From: Granulosicoccaceae bacterium
Lineage (GTDB): Bacteria > Pseudomonadota > Gammaproteobacteria > DAOVJZ01
Reading direction: 5' to 3'
NCBI GenBank assembly: GCA_030632035.1
Contig: DAOVJZ010000084.1
Coordinates: 1-6,631, forward strand
Length of the DNA stretch: 6,631 nucleotides
Shown: positions 1 to 5,921 of the stretch, one piece after another
How the letters are laid out: every line of letters starts with the position of its first letter
Position numbering within the stretch: position 1 is the stretch's first letter
Notes under the pieces: model-generated
Databases searched by the model: none
What the model was told of the DNA's origin: nothing
Seen by the model: only the letters and a program-made list of their open reading frames with translations
Made by a program: the position numbers and the translations under genes

Positions 1-170
1 CGTGCAATACACCGGCCACGGAGGATATGTAACATCAGGTGGTTTTTTTTATTTAAGATCATCTGAGGTGGTCTGGCGAGTAAAGCGCTATTGGATAAGA
101 CTGCGACCGGCAGGGTACATGTTTATGAAATTCTCGCTCTCATTGAATTGTTTGCAAGGAGCTTGGAAAT

Positions 171-437
171 TTATGTCGGCTCCGCCCCATGCACTTCAAC
201 TTCATCAATACTATGAACAGATGCGCCCATTTTTTCGATGGCTGCTTTAACATTATCAAAAAGTATATCCGCGCTTTCAATAGTCACGATTGTGCTTTCT
301 GTTTCTTTATCAACCGCGGTAACAGTTAGTTTTACACGGTAATCTGCCCCCAAATTAGCCAATGCGGAAGAAAAGTCCAATGCATTTGGTTGATGTGGCT
401 TGAGTACATCAAGTACTAGCCTTCGTGTTTTTGTCAT
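171..437 (-). CDS. DUF211 family protein
   Basis: Small cytosolic protein of 88 residues that I recognise as DUF211. The N-terminal pattern TKTRRLVLDVLKPHQPN, the central DKETESTIVTIES strand and the C-terminal GASVHSIDEVEV strand are the family hallmarks. The family is best known from archaea, occurs sporadically in bacteria and is usually about 90-95 residues, so this copy is complete. Archaeal members have a small ferredoxin-like fold that oligomerises; no biochemical role is established. There is no signal peptide or membrane segment. The ATG at 435-437 fits the family N-terminus; only a weak GAG lies at Shine-Dalgarno distance. It stands alone, divergent from the DUF1207 gene, with a possible promoter at 502-530. 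No terminator is evident after its stop. The family call is firm; the function is unknown. Confidence 0.88.
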   Translation of the reverse strand: MTKTRRLVLDVLKPHQPNALDFSSALANLGADYRVKLTVTAVDKETESTIVTIESADILFDNVKAAIEKMGASVHSIDEVEVHGAEPT

Positions 438-501
438 GAATAATTCTCAAAAGCTATTAATTAATTATTTGTAAGTCTAAGGAATCAGTAAGCGTAGGCC
501 T

Positions 502-530
502 TTTATAATATATGGCACTTGCATTGATAA
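502..530 (-). promoter_or_regulatory. possible sigma70-type promoter for the DUF211 gene
   Basis: Read on the minus strand, TTATCA (525-530, 4/6 to the -35 consensus) is followed after exactly 17 nt by TATAAA (502-507, 5/6 to the -10 consensus). Transcription would start near position 495, giving a leader of about 58 nt. The region is AT-rich, so a chance match is possible. Confidence 0.3.
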
Positions 531-866
531 AATTCTGTTTTGAAAATTTCCCCTCAACTCTTCACTTATACAGGGAAAATGAAAGCTCTGTCGAACTGAG
601 AATTTTCCCGGTTGACCTTAGGTTGTTGGTGTCTGCCATTCATCCTCAAAACGGGTTCACGGCCTTTAACTGAAGATGAGAACATGTCTCCTCCTCGATT
701 TACGATCACCATATATATGATGTTGTCACGAAAGGTCAGAAATTGTCAAATTATGGTTGCCGGAATGAATGGTAAGGGAATGCTTGGGGAGGGAGTCGGA
801 AGACAATTACTGAACATCTTCAAAATATCTCCGGCACAATTCAGCTAATTTCTGTGGATAGAAAAC

Positions 867-940
867 ATTGAAGATGAACAGTAGACATCTTCAGTTTTGA
901 GGGAGGCTGTTTTCTTATGATGTTGGGAAGACATCTTAAC
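867..940 (+). repeat. dispersed ~74-bp repeat, copy A
   Basis: Best-preserved copy. From 877 to 925 it aligns without gaps to copy C (44 of 49 identical by eye) and copy B (40 of 49). The left end GAAGATG (870-876) is a perfect inverted match to the internal CATCTTC (886-892), with a 9-nt loop. The right end, ACATCTTAAC (931-940), repeats the same arm, so the left arm could pair with either. GATGT (919-923) can also pair with ACATC (931-935). The invariant blocks are ACAGTAG, ATCTTCAGTTTTGA and CTTATGATGT. No target-site duplication is obvious. It could be a MITE-like element, a structured RNA element or a regulatory block; I do not recognise the family. Confidence 0.8.
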
Positions 941-1154
941 TTTCATAAATCGTTTTTTGGGTGTCCCTGAAATATGTTTGTTTGGGACCCCGACCTTAAT
1001 AGCCGGCGTGAAAGATCTATCCAGGCGCACATTCTCCGTGTTTTAAAGCCTTTTTAGCCGGTTAAAACGACTTTTCAGGACAAAAAGCCACCAGAAAAGC
1101 CACCAACTTTAGCCCCCTTACCTGCTGGTTAAATCTATATCCCTGTTTTTCTTA

Positions 1155-1194
1155 TTGGCGTCTAATTTTAGTTTATGCAATATAATAGTACTAT
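1155..1194 (+). promoter_or_regulatory. probable promoter with overlapping palindrome upstream of the DUF1207 gene
   Basis: A perfect TATAAT lies at 1181-1186, about 50 nt before the DUF1207 start. The only -35-like hexamer is TTGGCG (1155-1160), 20 nt upstream, which is longer than the optimal spacing, so an activator or a weak promoter would be expected. The 10-bp perfect palindrome ATAGTACTAT (1185-1194) overlaps the last bases of the -10 and the start region, where a repressor could bind. The -10 is visible; the regulatory role is inference. Confidence 0.4.
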
Positions 1195-1235
1195 CAGAAA
1201 AACGTAGAAGAAAACGCTAAAGGCATAATTGTTAA

Positions 1236-2186
1236 ATGTTATTAAGATTATCTATACTTGTTGTGTTTGGCACTTTTTTATTGGTCCCGCCAACCATAAG
1301 TCAGGCCCATAATGAGCAGACATCCGATGAGACTATATGTCCGGCTGAAAAACAAAAAAATCAGCCTTCTAAAAATTTTGAAGATACGTCGTTTGAAATA
1401 TCCGAAGATCAGGTTGTGTATCTGTTTCCCCAAGGAGATTTATATCCTTTCAACATAGCAGACCCGCATCGGGTGGGGCTCAGTTTTCAATACCTGAATT
1501 ACACCGAGTCGGAAATCCCCAATGCTGGAGATAACCGGTTTTATCTCAAGGGCGGCGGTAATATTGGTATTTTTCGGGTGGCGAACAAATGCGAACCTGA
1601 CCATGGCTGGCAGCTTAATGTTATAGGCGGTTTCGATGCCATGTTCGATATTGCTGAAAGTCTTGATAACATCGGCTGGGACGGTAACTACGGTATTACC
1701 TTGACCGCCGATCCGGATAGTGATTGGCTGTATAAGATTGGTATGCTGCATACTTCAAGCCATTTCGGTGACGAATATATCGAAAAAACCGGTAGAACCC
1801 GCATAGGCTATACACGGCAAGAATTGCTGCTTGGAATAAGCCTGCTGTTGACCAAAAAATGGCGGTTGTATGGCGAAGGCGGTTGGGGCTTTGATCTCGG
1901 CAATACATATCTCATGGAGCCCTGGCGGCTTAAAGGGGGCGTTGAATTTATCAGTGAAGAAACAGTGTGGAAGGACCGTGCTAGTTGGTACGCTGCCATT
2001 GACATTCAATCCTGGGAGGAAGGCGATTGGGATTTTGATGTATCATCGCAGATTGGGATGGAAATTAATTCCGCCGGACGCCGCGCCAGGTTGGGGTTTG
2101 AATATTATGAAGGGCGCGTGCCCATCGGAGAATTTTTCCAGTATTACGAGAACTATATTTCTTTCGGCTTCTGGGTGGATATATAA
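1236..2186 (+). CDS. DUF1207 family exported protein, probably outer-membrane associated
   Basis: A 316-residue exported protein. Residues 1-24 form a Sec signal peptide: MLLRLS, a hydrophobic stretch to about residue 20, and a probable signal-peptidase I site after S-Q-A (24). The mature part, from about residue 60, matches DUF1207: YLFPQGDLYPFNIADPHR, the LHTSSHFGDEYI block near 175, RIGYTRQELLLGIS, and the WRLYGEGGWGFDLG and EPWRLKGGVEF strands. The alternating aromatic/polar pattern and the end YISFGFWVDI suggest beta strands at the outer membrane, though the family has no defined activity. The start at 1236 is set by the signal peptide. AAAGG at 1220-1223 is a weak ribosome site at rather long spacing. 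The gene is monocistronic, preceded by repeat copy A and followed by copies D and B. No Rho-independent terminator is clear downstream. Confidence 0.85.
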   Translation: MLLRLSILVVFGTFLLVPPTISQAHNEQTSDETICPAEKQKNQPSKNFEDTSFEISEDQVVYLFPQGDLYPFNIADPHRVGLSFQYLNYTESEIPNAGDNRFYLKGGGNIGIFRVANKCEPDHGWQLNVIGGFDAMFDIAESLDNIGWDGNYGITLTADPDSDWLYKIGMLHTSSHFGDEYIEKTGRTRIGYTRQELLLGISLLLTKKWRLYGEGGWGFDLGNTYLMEPWRLKGGVEFISEETVWKDRASWYAAIDIQSWEEGDWDFDVSSQIGMEINSAGRRARLGFEYYEGRVPIGEFFQYYENYISFGFWVDI

Positions 2187-2307
2187 AATAGCGGTCTTTA
2201 TCTTCCCTCTTTCAATGCAGCATATTCAATCCAAATAATACCCCGCCAACTTACCACGCCACCCTATGGCTAGGTTAACCAAAATCTAAAGTTAAGGTTA
2301 CCGCCAT

Positions 2308-2337
2308 ACATCTTAAGCCAAGCAATATTTAAGATGT
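2308..2337. repeat. 9-bp inverted repeat, ACATCTTAA / TTAAGATGT
   Basis: Perfect 9-bp arms (2308-2316 and 2329-2337) with a 12-nt loop, in the gap after the DUF1207 gene. The stem is AT-rich and not followed by a T run, so it is not a good intrinsic terminator. The arm sequence equals the right end of repeat copy A, and the second arm is the left end of degenerate copy D. The dyad is therefore probably the junction of two repeat ends rather than an independent element. Confidence 0.6.
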
Positions 2338-2360
2338 TTACTGATTATCTTCAGCTCTGG
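2328..2360 (+). repeat. degenerate partial copy (D) of the dispersed repeat
   Basis: The stretch TTTAAGATGTTTACTGATTA followed by TCTTCAG aligns position for position with the left half of copy B (TTGAAGATGTACAGTAGCTA then TCTTCAG). Most positions match, including TTCAG and a trailing TG. It stops just before copy B, so two left halves are in tandem, as expected from unequal recombination or a nested insertion followed by decay. Confidence 0.5.
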
Positions 2361-2363
2361 TTG

Positions 2364-2431
2364 GTTGAAGATGTACAGTAGCTATCTTCAGTTTTGAAGG
2401 CGAATTATTTCTTATGATGTTGATGAAATAA
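2364..2431 (+). repeat. dispersed ~74-bp repeat, copy B
   Basis: Starts GTTGAAGATGT and carries the invariant blocks ACAGTAG, ATCTTCAGTTTTGA and CTTATGATGT in the same spacing as copies A and C; the gap-free core is 2374-2422. GAAGAT (2367-2372) pairs with ATCTTC (2384-2389), and a G-T pair extends the stem where copy A has G-C, so pairing is kept despite the base change. The right arm (ACATCTTCAAC in copy C) is not preserved. It ends about 15 nt before the -35 region of the M50 gene. Confidence 0.75.
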
Positions 2432-2445
2432 GACAAATCTGGTTT

Positions 2446-2475
2446 CTGACCCGGGTTTTTTCAAAGTGGTATACT
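2446..2475 (+). promoter_or_regulatory. probable promoter of the M50 protease gene, possibly giving a leaderless mRNA
   Basis: CTGACC (2446-2451, 4/6 to TTGACA) and TATACT (2470-2475, 5/6 to TATAAT) are separated by 18 nt. The expected start, about 7 nt after the -10, falls on or next to the ATG at 2482. No Shine-Dalgarno sequence lies before that ATG, so initiation on a leaderless transcript is plausible. The hexamers are visible; the leaderless reading is inference. Confidence 0.45.
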
Positions 2476-2481
2476 TTGTTT

Positions 2482-3135
2482 ATGTTTAGCACAGAGTTCA
2501 ATACCGTACAACTAATCGCCATTGCGATTATACCCACCCTGTTTGCCATAGTGGTGCATGAGGTTGCACATGGCTGGGTGGCCTTTCGTCTGGGTGACAG
2601 CACTGCCTACATGCTGGGGCGGCTGACCCTGAACCCGCTAAAACACATCGATCCCATCGGCACGATCCTGGTGCCACTTGTTTTGATCCTGACTGTCGGG
2701 TTTGCATTTGGCTGGGCAAAACCTGTACCGGTTAACTTTCATAATCTTCACAATCCCGGACGCGACACCGCACTGGTGGCAGCGGCAGGACCCTTTGCAA
2801 ATTTACTCATGGCCATCGCCTGGGGTCTAATCATCAAACTCGTCAGTCTATTACCCGATAGCGTCGCCACGCTGGCTTTGCCGCTACTTTACATGGGCAT
2901 GTTTGGTATTTTTATCAATATTATTCTGATGGTATTCAACCTGATCCCCATACCACCCACCGATGGGGGACGCATTGCCACCAGCCTGCTGCCGCCACCT
3001 CTCGGCTATCAGTTAAGCCGGCTGGAACCCTTTGGTCTGCTTATTATTCTGCTGCTTATGTTCAGCGGCGTACTCTGGCAGTTATTTAACATTATTAATC
3101 AGGCTGTCGTGCACCTGATACAATATTTGTTATGA
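2482..3135 (+). CDS. site-2 protease family (M50) membrane metalloprotease
   Basis: Multi-pass inner-membrane zinc protease of 217 residues, of the compact M50 type lacking the PDZ domains of RseP. Such enzymes cut substrates within the membrane. The zinc motif HEVAH is at residues 26-30 in the first membrane segment. The family block AGPFANLLMA is at 102-111, and NLIPIPPTDGGR (153-164) supplies the Asp zinc ligand at 161. Further hydrophobic segments lie at about 58-75, 98-123, 133-155 and 183-206. I chose the ATG at 2482 over the TTG six bases upstream because it gives the usual family N-terminus. Typical members are about 215-220 residues, so it appears complete. The common PPLDGGR has Thr instead of Leu here, probably harmless. 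ftsH follows after 84 nt on the same strand, suggesting a shared unit in membrane proteolysis. The substrate is unknown. Confidence 0.9.
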   Translation: MFSTEFNTVQLIAIAIIPTLFAIVVHEVAHGWVAFRLGDSTAYMLGRLTLNPLKHIDPIGTILVPLVLILTVGFAFGWAKPVPVNFHNLHNPGRDTALVAAAGPFANLLMAIAWGLIIKLVSLLPDSVATLALPLLYMGMFGIFINIILMVFNLIPIPPTDGGRIATSLLPPPLGYQLSRLEPFGLLIILLLMFSGVLWQLFNIINQAVVHLIQYLL

Positions 3136-3219
3136 CACTCTGGAGCCTTGCCAAGATAGACCTTTTTGATAATTTAGACGTAATATTAACGATAACGGTA
3201 AACTGCGATCGATAATCCG

Positions 3220-5118
3220 ATGAATCAAAAAACCGAACAAAAACCGCCATACCCCGACTGGATGCGCTATATGCTTATCGGGCTTGTCGCCGTGCTTGCC
3301 TATTACTGGCTGGCGCAAGGCTTGATAACAACACCTGAACCAAGCTATGAGATCCCTTACAGCCAGCTCAAAACCTTTGCGCATAAGGGTCAGGTTCAGG
3401 AAGTCGTCATCAGGGGACTGGAAATAGAAGGTGTGCTGCATACACCGATGTCGATTGGGCCGCAACAGGAAGAGGCCAGTAACTTCAGCACACGCCTGCC
3501 CGGCTTTGGGGATGAAACTCTAATGCCGATGCTGGAGGCACAAAATGTCAACATAACGATTGCCGAAGAACGTGGCAAAGGGATCTTGACGATGCTGTTG
3601 CGGGCATTCTTGCCCTGGGTATTACTCCTACTTTTTTTCTATTTTATCTATTCACGCACAGCCAAGAGTCTTAGCGGGCGCTTTGGTGGGGCGGATGATC
3701 TGAAAAAATTCCTCGAGTCACCTGCCAAGGAAGCCGACATACCGGAAGTCACCTTTGCCGATGTGGCAGGACAGGATAACGCCAAGCGTGAAATCACCGA
3801 GCTGGTGGAATTTCTTAAGCACCCGGAGCAGTACGGCAAGCTCGGCGCCGAGATGCCACGCGGTGTGCTGTTGATGGGCGCACCGGGGACGGGCAAGACC
3901 CTGTTGGCCAAGGCGCTGGCGGGTGAAGCGGGCGTGCCCTTTTTTTCTATCTCCGGCTCTGAGTTTATTGAAGTCTTTGTCGGTGTCGGTGCGTCCCGGG
4001 TACGTAACCTGTTTGATGCCGCCAAGAAAAATGCCCCCAGTATTATCTTTGTGGATGAACTGGACAGCGTGGGTCGCACCCGTGGTACCGGTCTGGGCGG
4101 TGGTCATGACGAACGCGAACAAACCCTGAACCAAATCCTGGCTGAACTGGATGGTTTCACCGGGCGTGAAAATGTCATCGTGCTGGCCGCGACCAATCGC
4201 CCGGATGTACTGGACCCTGCTTTATTACGTCCCGGTCGTTTTGATCGGCATGTCACGCTGGATCTTCCTGATCGCAAGGATCGCATCGCCCTACTTAAGG
4301 TACACACCCGCAACGTTCCCTTGGCCGATGATGTGGAACTGGACAAGATCGCGGCCGGCAGCCCGGGCTTCTCTGGAGCGGACATTAAAAACCTGGTCAA
4401 CGAAGCGGCGATGTTGGCCGCCCGCTACAAACGTGAGAGAGTATTGATGCTGGATTTTGATGAAGCGCGTGACAAGCTGTTGCTCGGCACCGTGCGTACC
4501 CTGGCCATCCAGCCTGAGGAGCGACATCGACTGGCCGTGCATGAGGCCGGTCACACCATTGTCGCCTATTTTATCCCGCATGCCGACCCGTTGTATAAAG
4601 TCTCCATCATTCCCCGTGGACGTGCACTCGGTGGCACGCAACAAATACCCGAGGAAGAACGTCATACCCTGCCGGAAGAATATCTACGTGATCGGATCGC
4701 CGTGATCCTCGGTGGTCGCAGTGCAGAAAAGGAACTGCTCGATTCGGTCAGCTCCGGTGCGGATGATGATATTCGATCGGTCACCGCCCTCGCCCGCGCC
4801 ATGGTGGCCCGCTGGGGTATGTCGCATGAAGTGGGTCCAGTGGATCTGCGCGAAAGTGAAGAACACCCTTTTCTCGGACGCGAAATCGCCCAACCCCGTC
4901 GTTATAGCGAACATTCTGCCCAAGCTGTAGATAAGGCGGTGCATGATCTGATTATTGAATCAGAACAAGTCGCATTGGAAATCATCAAGCAACATCGCAC
5001 CCAACTGAATCGACTCATTACCAAATTGGAAGATAAAGAGACACTTTATCGTGAAGACATCGAAAAATGCATCGGACCTGACGCAGCAAAGAAAAAACAG
5101 CTAGAAAAGGTAAAATGA
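3220..5118 (+). CDS. ftsH: ATP-dependent zinc metalloprotease FtsH
   Basis: A 632-residue membrane-anchored AAA+ protease that extracts and degrades membrane and some soluble proteins, working as a hexamer on the cytoplasmic face. Order: membrane segment about 16-35, periplasmic domain about 36-120, membrane segment about 121-144, AAA module from about 175, peptidase from about 430. Visible motifs are Walker A GAPGTGKT (220-227), Walker B IIFVDE (275-280), pore FVG (253-255), sensor Asn326, arginine fingers Arg337 and Arg340, zinc site HEAGH (441-445) and the third-ligand region SGADDDI with Asp517. All catalytic residues are present, so it should be active. DELDSVGRTRG replaces the commoner DEIDAVGRQRG. 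The ATG at 3220 has no good ribosome site, but the N-terminus fits the family. Housekeeping ftsH usually follows rlmE; the M50 neighbour suggests a paralogue paired with that protease. Confidence 0.96.
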   Translation: MNQKTEQKPPYPDWMRYMLIGLVAVLAYYWLAQGLITTPEPSYEIPYSQLKTFAHKGQVQEVVIRGLEIEGVLHTPMSIGPQQEEASNFSTRLPGFGDETLMPMLEAQNVNITIAEERGKGILTMLLRAFLPWVLLLLFFYFIYSRTAKSLSGRFGGADDLKKFLESPAKEADIPEVTFADVAGQDNAKREITELVEFLKHPEQYGKLGAEMPRGVLLMGAPGTGKTLLAKALAGEAGVPFFSISGSEFIEVFVGVGASRVRNLFDAAKKNAPSIIFVDELDSVGRTRGTGLGGGHDEREQTLNQILAELDGFTGRENVIVLAATNRPDVLDPALLRPGRFDRHVTLDLPDRKDRIALLKVHTRNVPLADDVELDKIAAGSPGFSGADIKNLVNEAAMLAARYKRERVLMLDFDEARDKLLLGTVRTLAIQPEERHRLAVHEAGHTIVAYFIPHADPLYKVSIIPRGRALGGTQQIPEEERHTLPEEYLRDRIAVILGGRSAEKELLDSVSSGADDDIRSVTALARAMVARWGMSHEVGPVDLRESEEHPFLGREIAQPRRYSEHSAQAVDKAVHDLIIESEQVALEIIKQHRTQLNRLITKLEDKETLYREDIEKCIGPDAAKKKQLEKVK

Positions 5119-5167
5119 AAACGATGCAAGTTCAAAGCGGCTAGCGATTCGATAGTTCGAGGGAGAT

Positions 5168-5239
5168 AAGGGGTTAGACTCGAATTTGTACAAAATTCGA
5201 TTTTGCTTGTAACTCGGAAGTCAGTTCGACCCCTTTGTT
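5168..5239 (+). terminator. nested stem structure after ftsH, possible terminator
   Basis: An inner perfect 8-bp hairpin TCGAATTT/AAATTCGA (5180-5187 and 5193-5200, loop GTACA) is followed directly by TTTTGCTT. An outer 7-bp stem AAGGGGT/ACCCCTT (5168-5174 and 5229-5235) is followed by TGTT. The inner stem is AT-rich and its T run is short, so termination may be weak. The TTCGA motif recurs several times nearby, giving alternative pairings. Its position, 50 nt after the ftsH stop, supports a 3'-end role. Confidence 0.45.
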
Positions 5240-5297
5240 CTTACCTATTTCCCCCGTCAAACAACTTACTGGTTTTATGCCGACTAACAATGTAGCT

Positions 5298-5372
5298 GTT
5301 CAAGCTTAACAGTAGAAATCTTCAGTTTTGAGGGTGGCTGATTCCTTATGATGTCGTTATGACATCTTCAAC
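5298..5372 (+). repeat. dispersed ~74-bp repeat, copy C
   Basis: The core 5308-5356 is gap-free against copy A (44 of 49 identical by eye). The left arm is decayed (GTTCAAGCTT). The right end is the most complete seen, ACATCTTCAAC (5362-5372), the inverse complement of the left end of copy B. GATGTC (5350-5355) and GACATC (5361-5366) form a perfect 6-bp hairpin with loop GTTAT. The copy lies between the convergent ftsH and lipoprotein genes. Its last base coincides with the edge of the attC-like site at 5366-5436. Confidence 0.78.
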
Positions 5373-5436
5373 GTTTGCGCTAAGCCGCCGTTAAAACGCG
5401 GTTGCGTTTTAATGGCCGGTTCTTCAGAAGTTGGCT
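5366..5436 (-). other. attC-like recombination site downstream of the lipoprotein gene
   Basis: On the minus strand, AGCCAAC (5430-5436, 6/7 to RYYYAAC) and GTTGAAG (5366-5372, 6/7 to GTTRRRY) bracket an imperfect palindrome. Next to the first core is CTGAAG (5422-5427), matching CTTAG (5380-5384) with one extra unpaired G, as attC L'' boxes have. Inside is a 13-position stem with one mismatch on this strand (G-T on the other), 5387-5399 and 5404-5416, with a 4-nt loop. Against it, the core-to-L spacers are unequal (2 and 7 nt) and two A residues bulge in the stem. It could simply be a terminator-like hairpin. Confidence 0.45.
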
Positions 5437-5445
5437 AGGCATCAA

Positions 5446-5907
5446 TCAATCTCCCGTTATTCCATGCATCATAAAACTGAGATGCTCATTTCTTGAATAT
5501 TCTTTTTTATAATGTTCAAGATTCACAATAATATCTTTACCATATTTAAAGTCCTTCCTTATTTCCCAAGTCGGAAAAATAAAATCGTTTCGCCAGGCCA
5601 CATATCCTTCTTTGAAAATAACAATTTTAGGGTCATCAATGTTAAGTTTTTTAACTCCTGAAACTAAAAACTTTCCATCTTTGCCCGTTTCTACGTCAAC
5701 GGTTTTATAATGTTTGTGATGGGATAAACCGGGCCACTCTTTTATCTCCGTCCACTGAACGACAACAATAGCTCCCTCAATAGGTTTGCCTGTTTCTGCA
5801 TCGACAACAGTACCTGAAAAATTTTCAGCGTATTCTCCAATGCAGCTTGTTAGAAGAAAAACCAAGAATGCTACAAAAAAAGATATGTTTTTATTGATAT
5901 GGGCCAA
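5446..5907 (-). CDS. lipoprotein with carboxypeptidase-regulatory-like domain
   Basis: A 153-residue predicted lipoprotein of unknown function. A lysine-containing N-region and a hydrophobic stretch (8-19) lead to the lipobox LTSC (19-22), with Cys22 as lipidation site. Residues 29 to about 130 look like a carboxypeptidase-regulatory-like beta-sandwich: SGTVVDAETGKPIEGAIVVV, then ETGKDGKFLVSG and PKIVIFKEGYVAW. This non-catalytic fold is common in envelope proteins. The start is a TTG at 5905-5907, decided by a perfect AGGAGG eight bases upstream; there is no in-frame ATG before the domain ends. The gene is AT-rich, unlike ftsH, and sits between two attC-like sites, which suggests a mobile cassette. 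The convergent ftsH lies across a gap of about 330 nt. Lipoprotein and fold are fairly secure; the role is not known. Confidence 0.8.
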   Translation of the reverse strand: MAHINKNISFFVAFLVFLLTSCIGEYAENFSGTVVDAETGKPIEGAIVVVQWTEIKEWPGLSHHKHYKTVDVETGKDGKFLVSGVKKLNIDDPKIVIFKEGYVAWRNDFIFPTWEIRKDFKYGKDIIVNLEHYKKEYSRNEHLSFMMHGITGD

Positions 5908-5915
5908 TGACTTTA

Positions 5916-5921
5916 CCTCCT
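5916..5921 (-). promoter_or_regulatory. Shine-Dalgarno AGGAGG that sets the TTG start of the lipoprotein
   Basis: A perfect AGGAGG lies 8 nt before the TTG at 5905-5907. The same bases overlap the right core GTTAGGA of the attC-like site (5918-5924). Recombination at that core would therefore bring most of the ribosome site along with the downstream gene. Confidence 0.8.

Larger units (their letters stand above)
438..1235. other. long intergenic region without a credible gene
   Basis: About 800 nt separate the divergent DUF211 and DUF1207 genes. The only open frames are 612-848 (+) and 845-1030 (-). Neither has a recognisable domain, the first has a biased, low-complexity-free but unfamiliar composition, and the second runs antisense through the dispersed repeat. 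Visible content: the DUF211 promoter candidate (502-530); an 8-bp inverted repeat GGGAAAAT/ATTTTCCC (573-580 and 602-609, loop too long for a terminator); GAAGATG at 672-678 and its complement CATCTTC at 815-821; repeat copy A (867-940); a GTTTTAA/TTAAAAC dyad (1040-1046 and 1062-1068); a spaced direct duplication AAAAGCCACCA (1083-1093 and 1095-1105); and the DUF1207 promoter candidate. Confidence 0.6.

Noticed and set aside
16..50. Intrinsic terminator at the left edge (T8 run at 43-50)
   Set aside because: Only a 4-bp CCAC/GTGG stem with a large mismatched loop precedes the T run, and no upstream gene is visible to terminate.
2..250. 82-residue open frame on the plus strand
   Set aside because: No recognisable domain, aromatic- and Arg-rich odd composition, and it overlaps the end of the well-supported DUF211 gene on the other strand.
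612..848. 78-residue open frame on the plus strand
   Set aside because: No family resemblance, several internal Met without a good ribosome site, and located in a region rich in repeat-like motifs.
867..940. Dispersed repeats as attC sites themselves
   Set aside because: attC sites start with AAC-type and end with GTT-type cores; these repeats are the other way round (GTT at the start, AAC at the end), and lack L boxes with matched spacers.
845..1030. 61-residue open frame on the minus strand
   Set aside because: It is mostly the reverse of repeat copy A; the frame is not kept in copies B and C.
3648..4134. Long antisense frames within ftsH
   Set aside because: Shadow frames of a GC-rich conserved gene; Ser/Arg-rich, with no domain match, while the sense strand carries every FtsH motif.
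2482..5118. Transmissible heat-resistance or stress-tolerance island
   Set aside because: FtsH with proteases recalls such islands, but none of their other markers (small heat-shock proteins, ClpG-type disaggregase, YfdX-type genes) is in the window.
5221..5245. tRNA-like T-loop (GTTCGACCCC)
   Set aside because: The flanking bases do not form a 5-bp T stem, and no anticodon or acceptor stem can be drawn upstream.
867..5372. CRISPR array
   Set aside because: Only three main copies, more than 1 kb apart, with genes between them and no regular spacers or cas genes.
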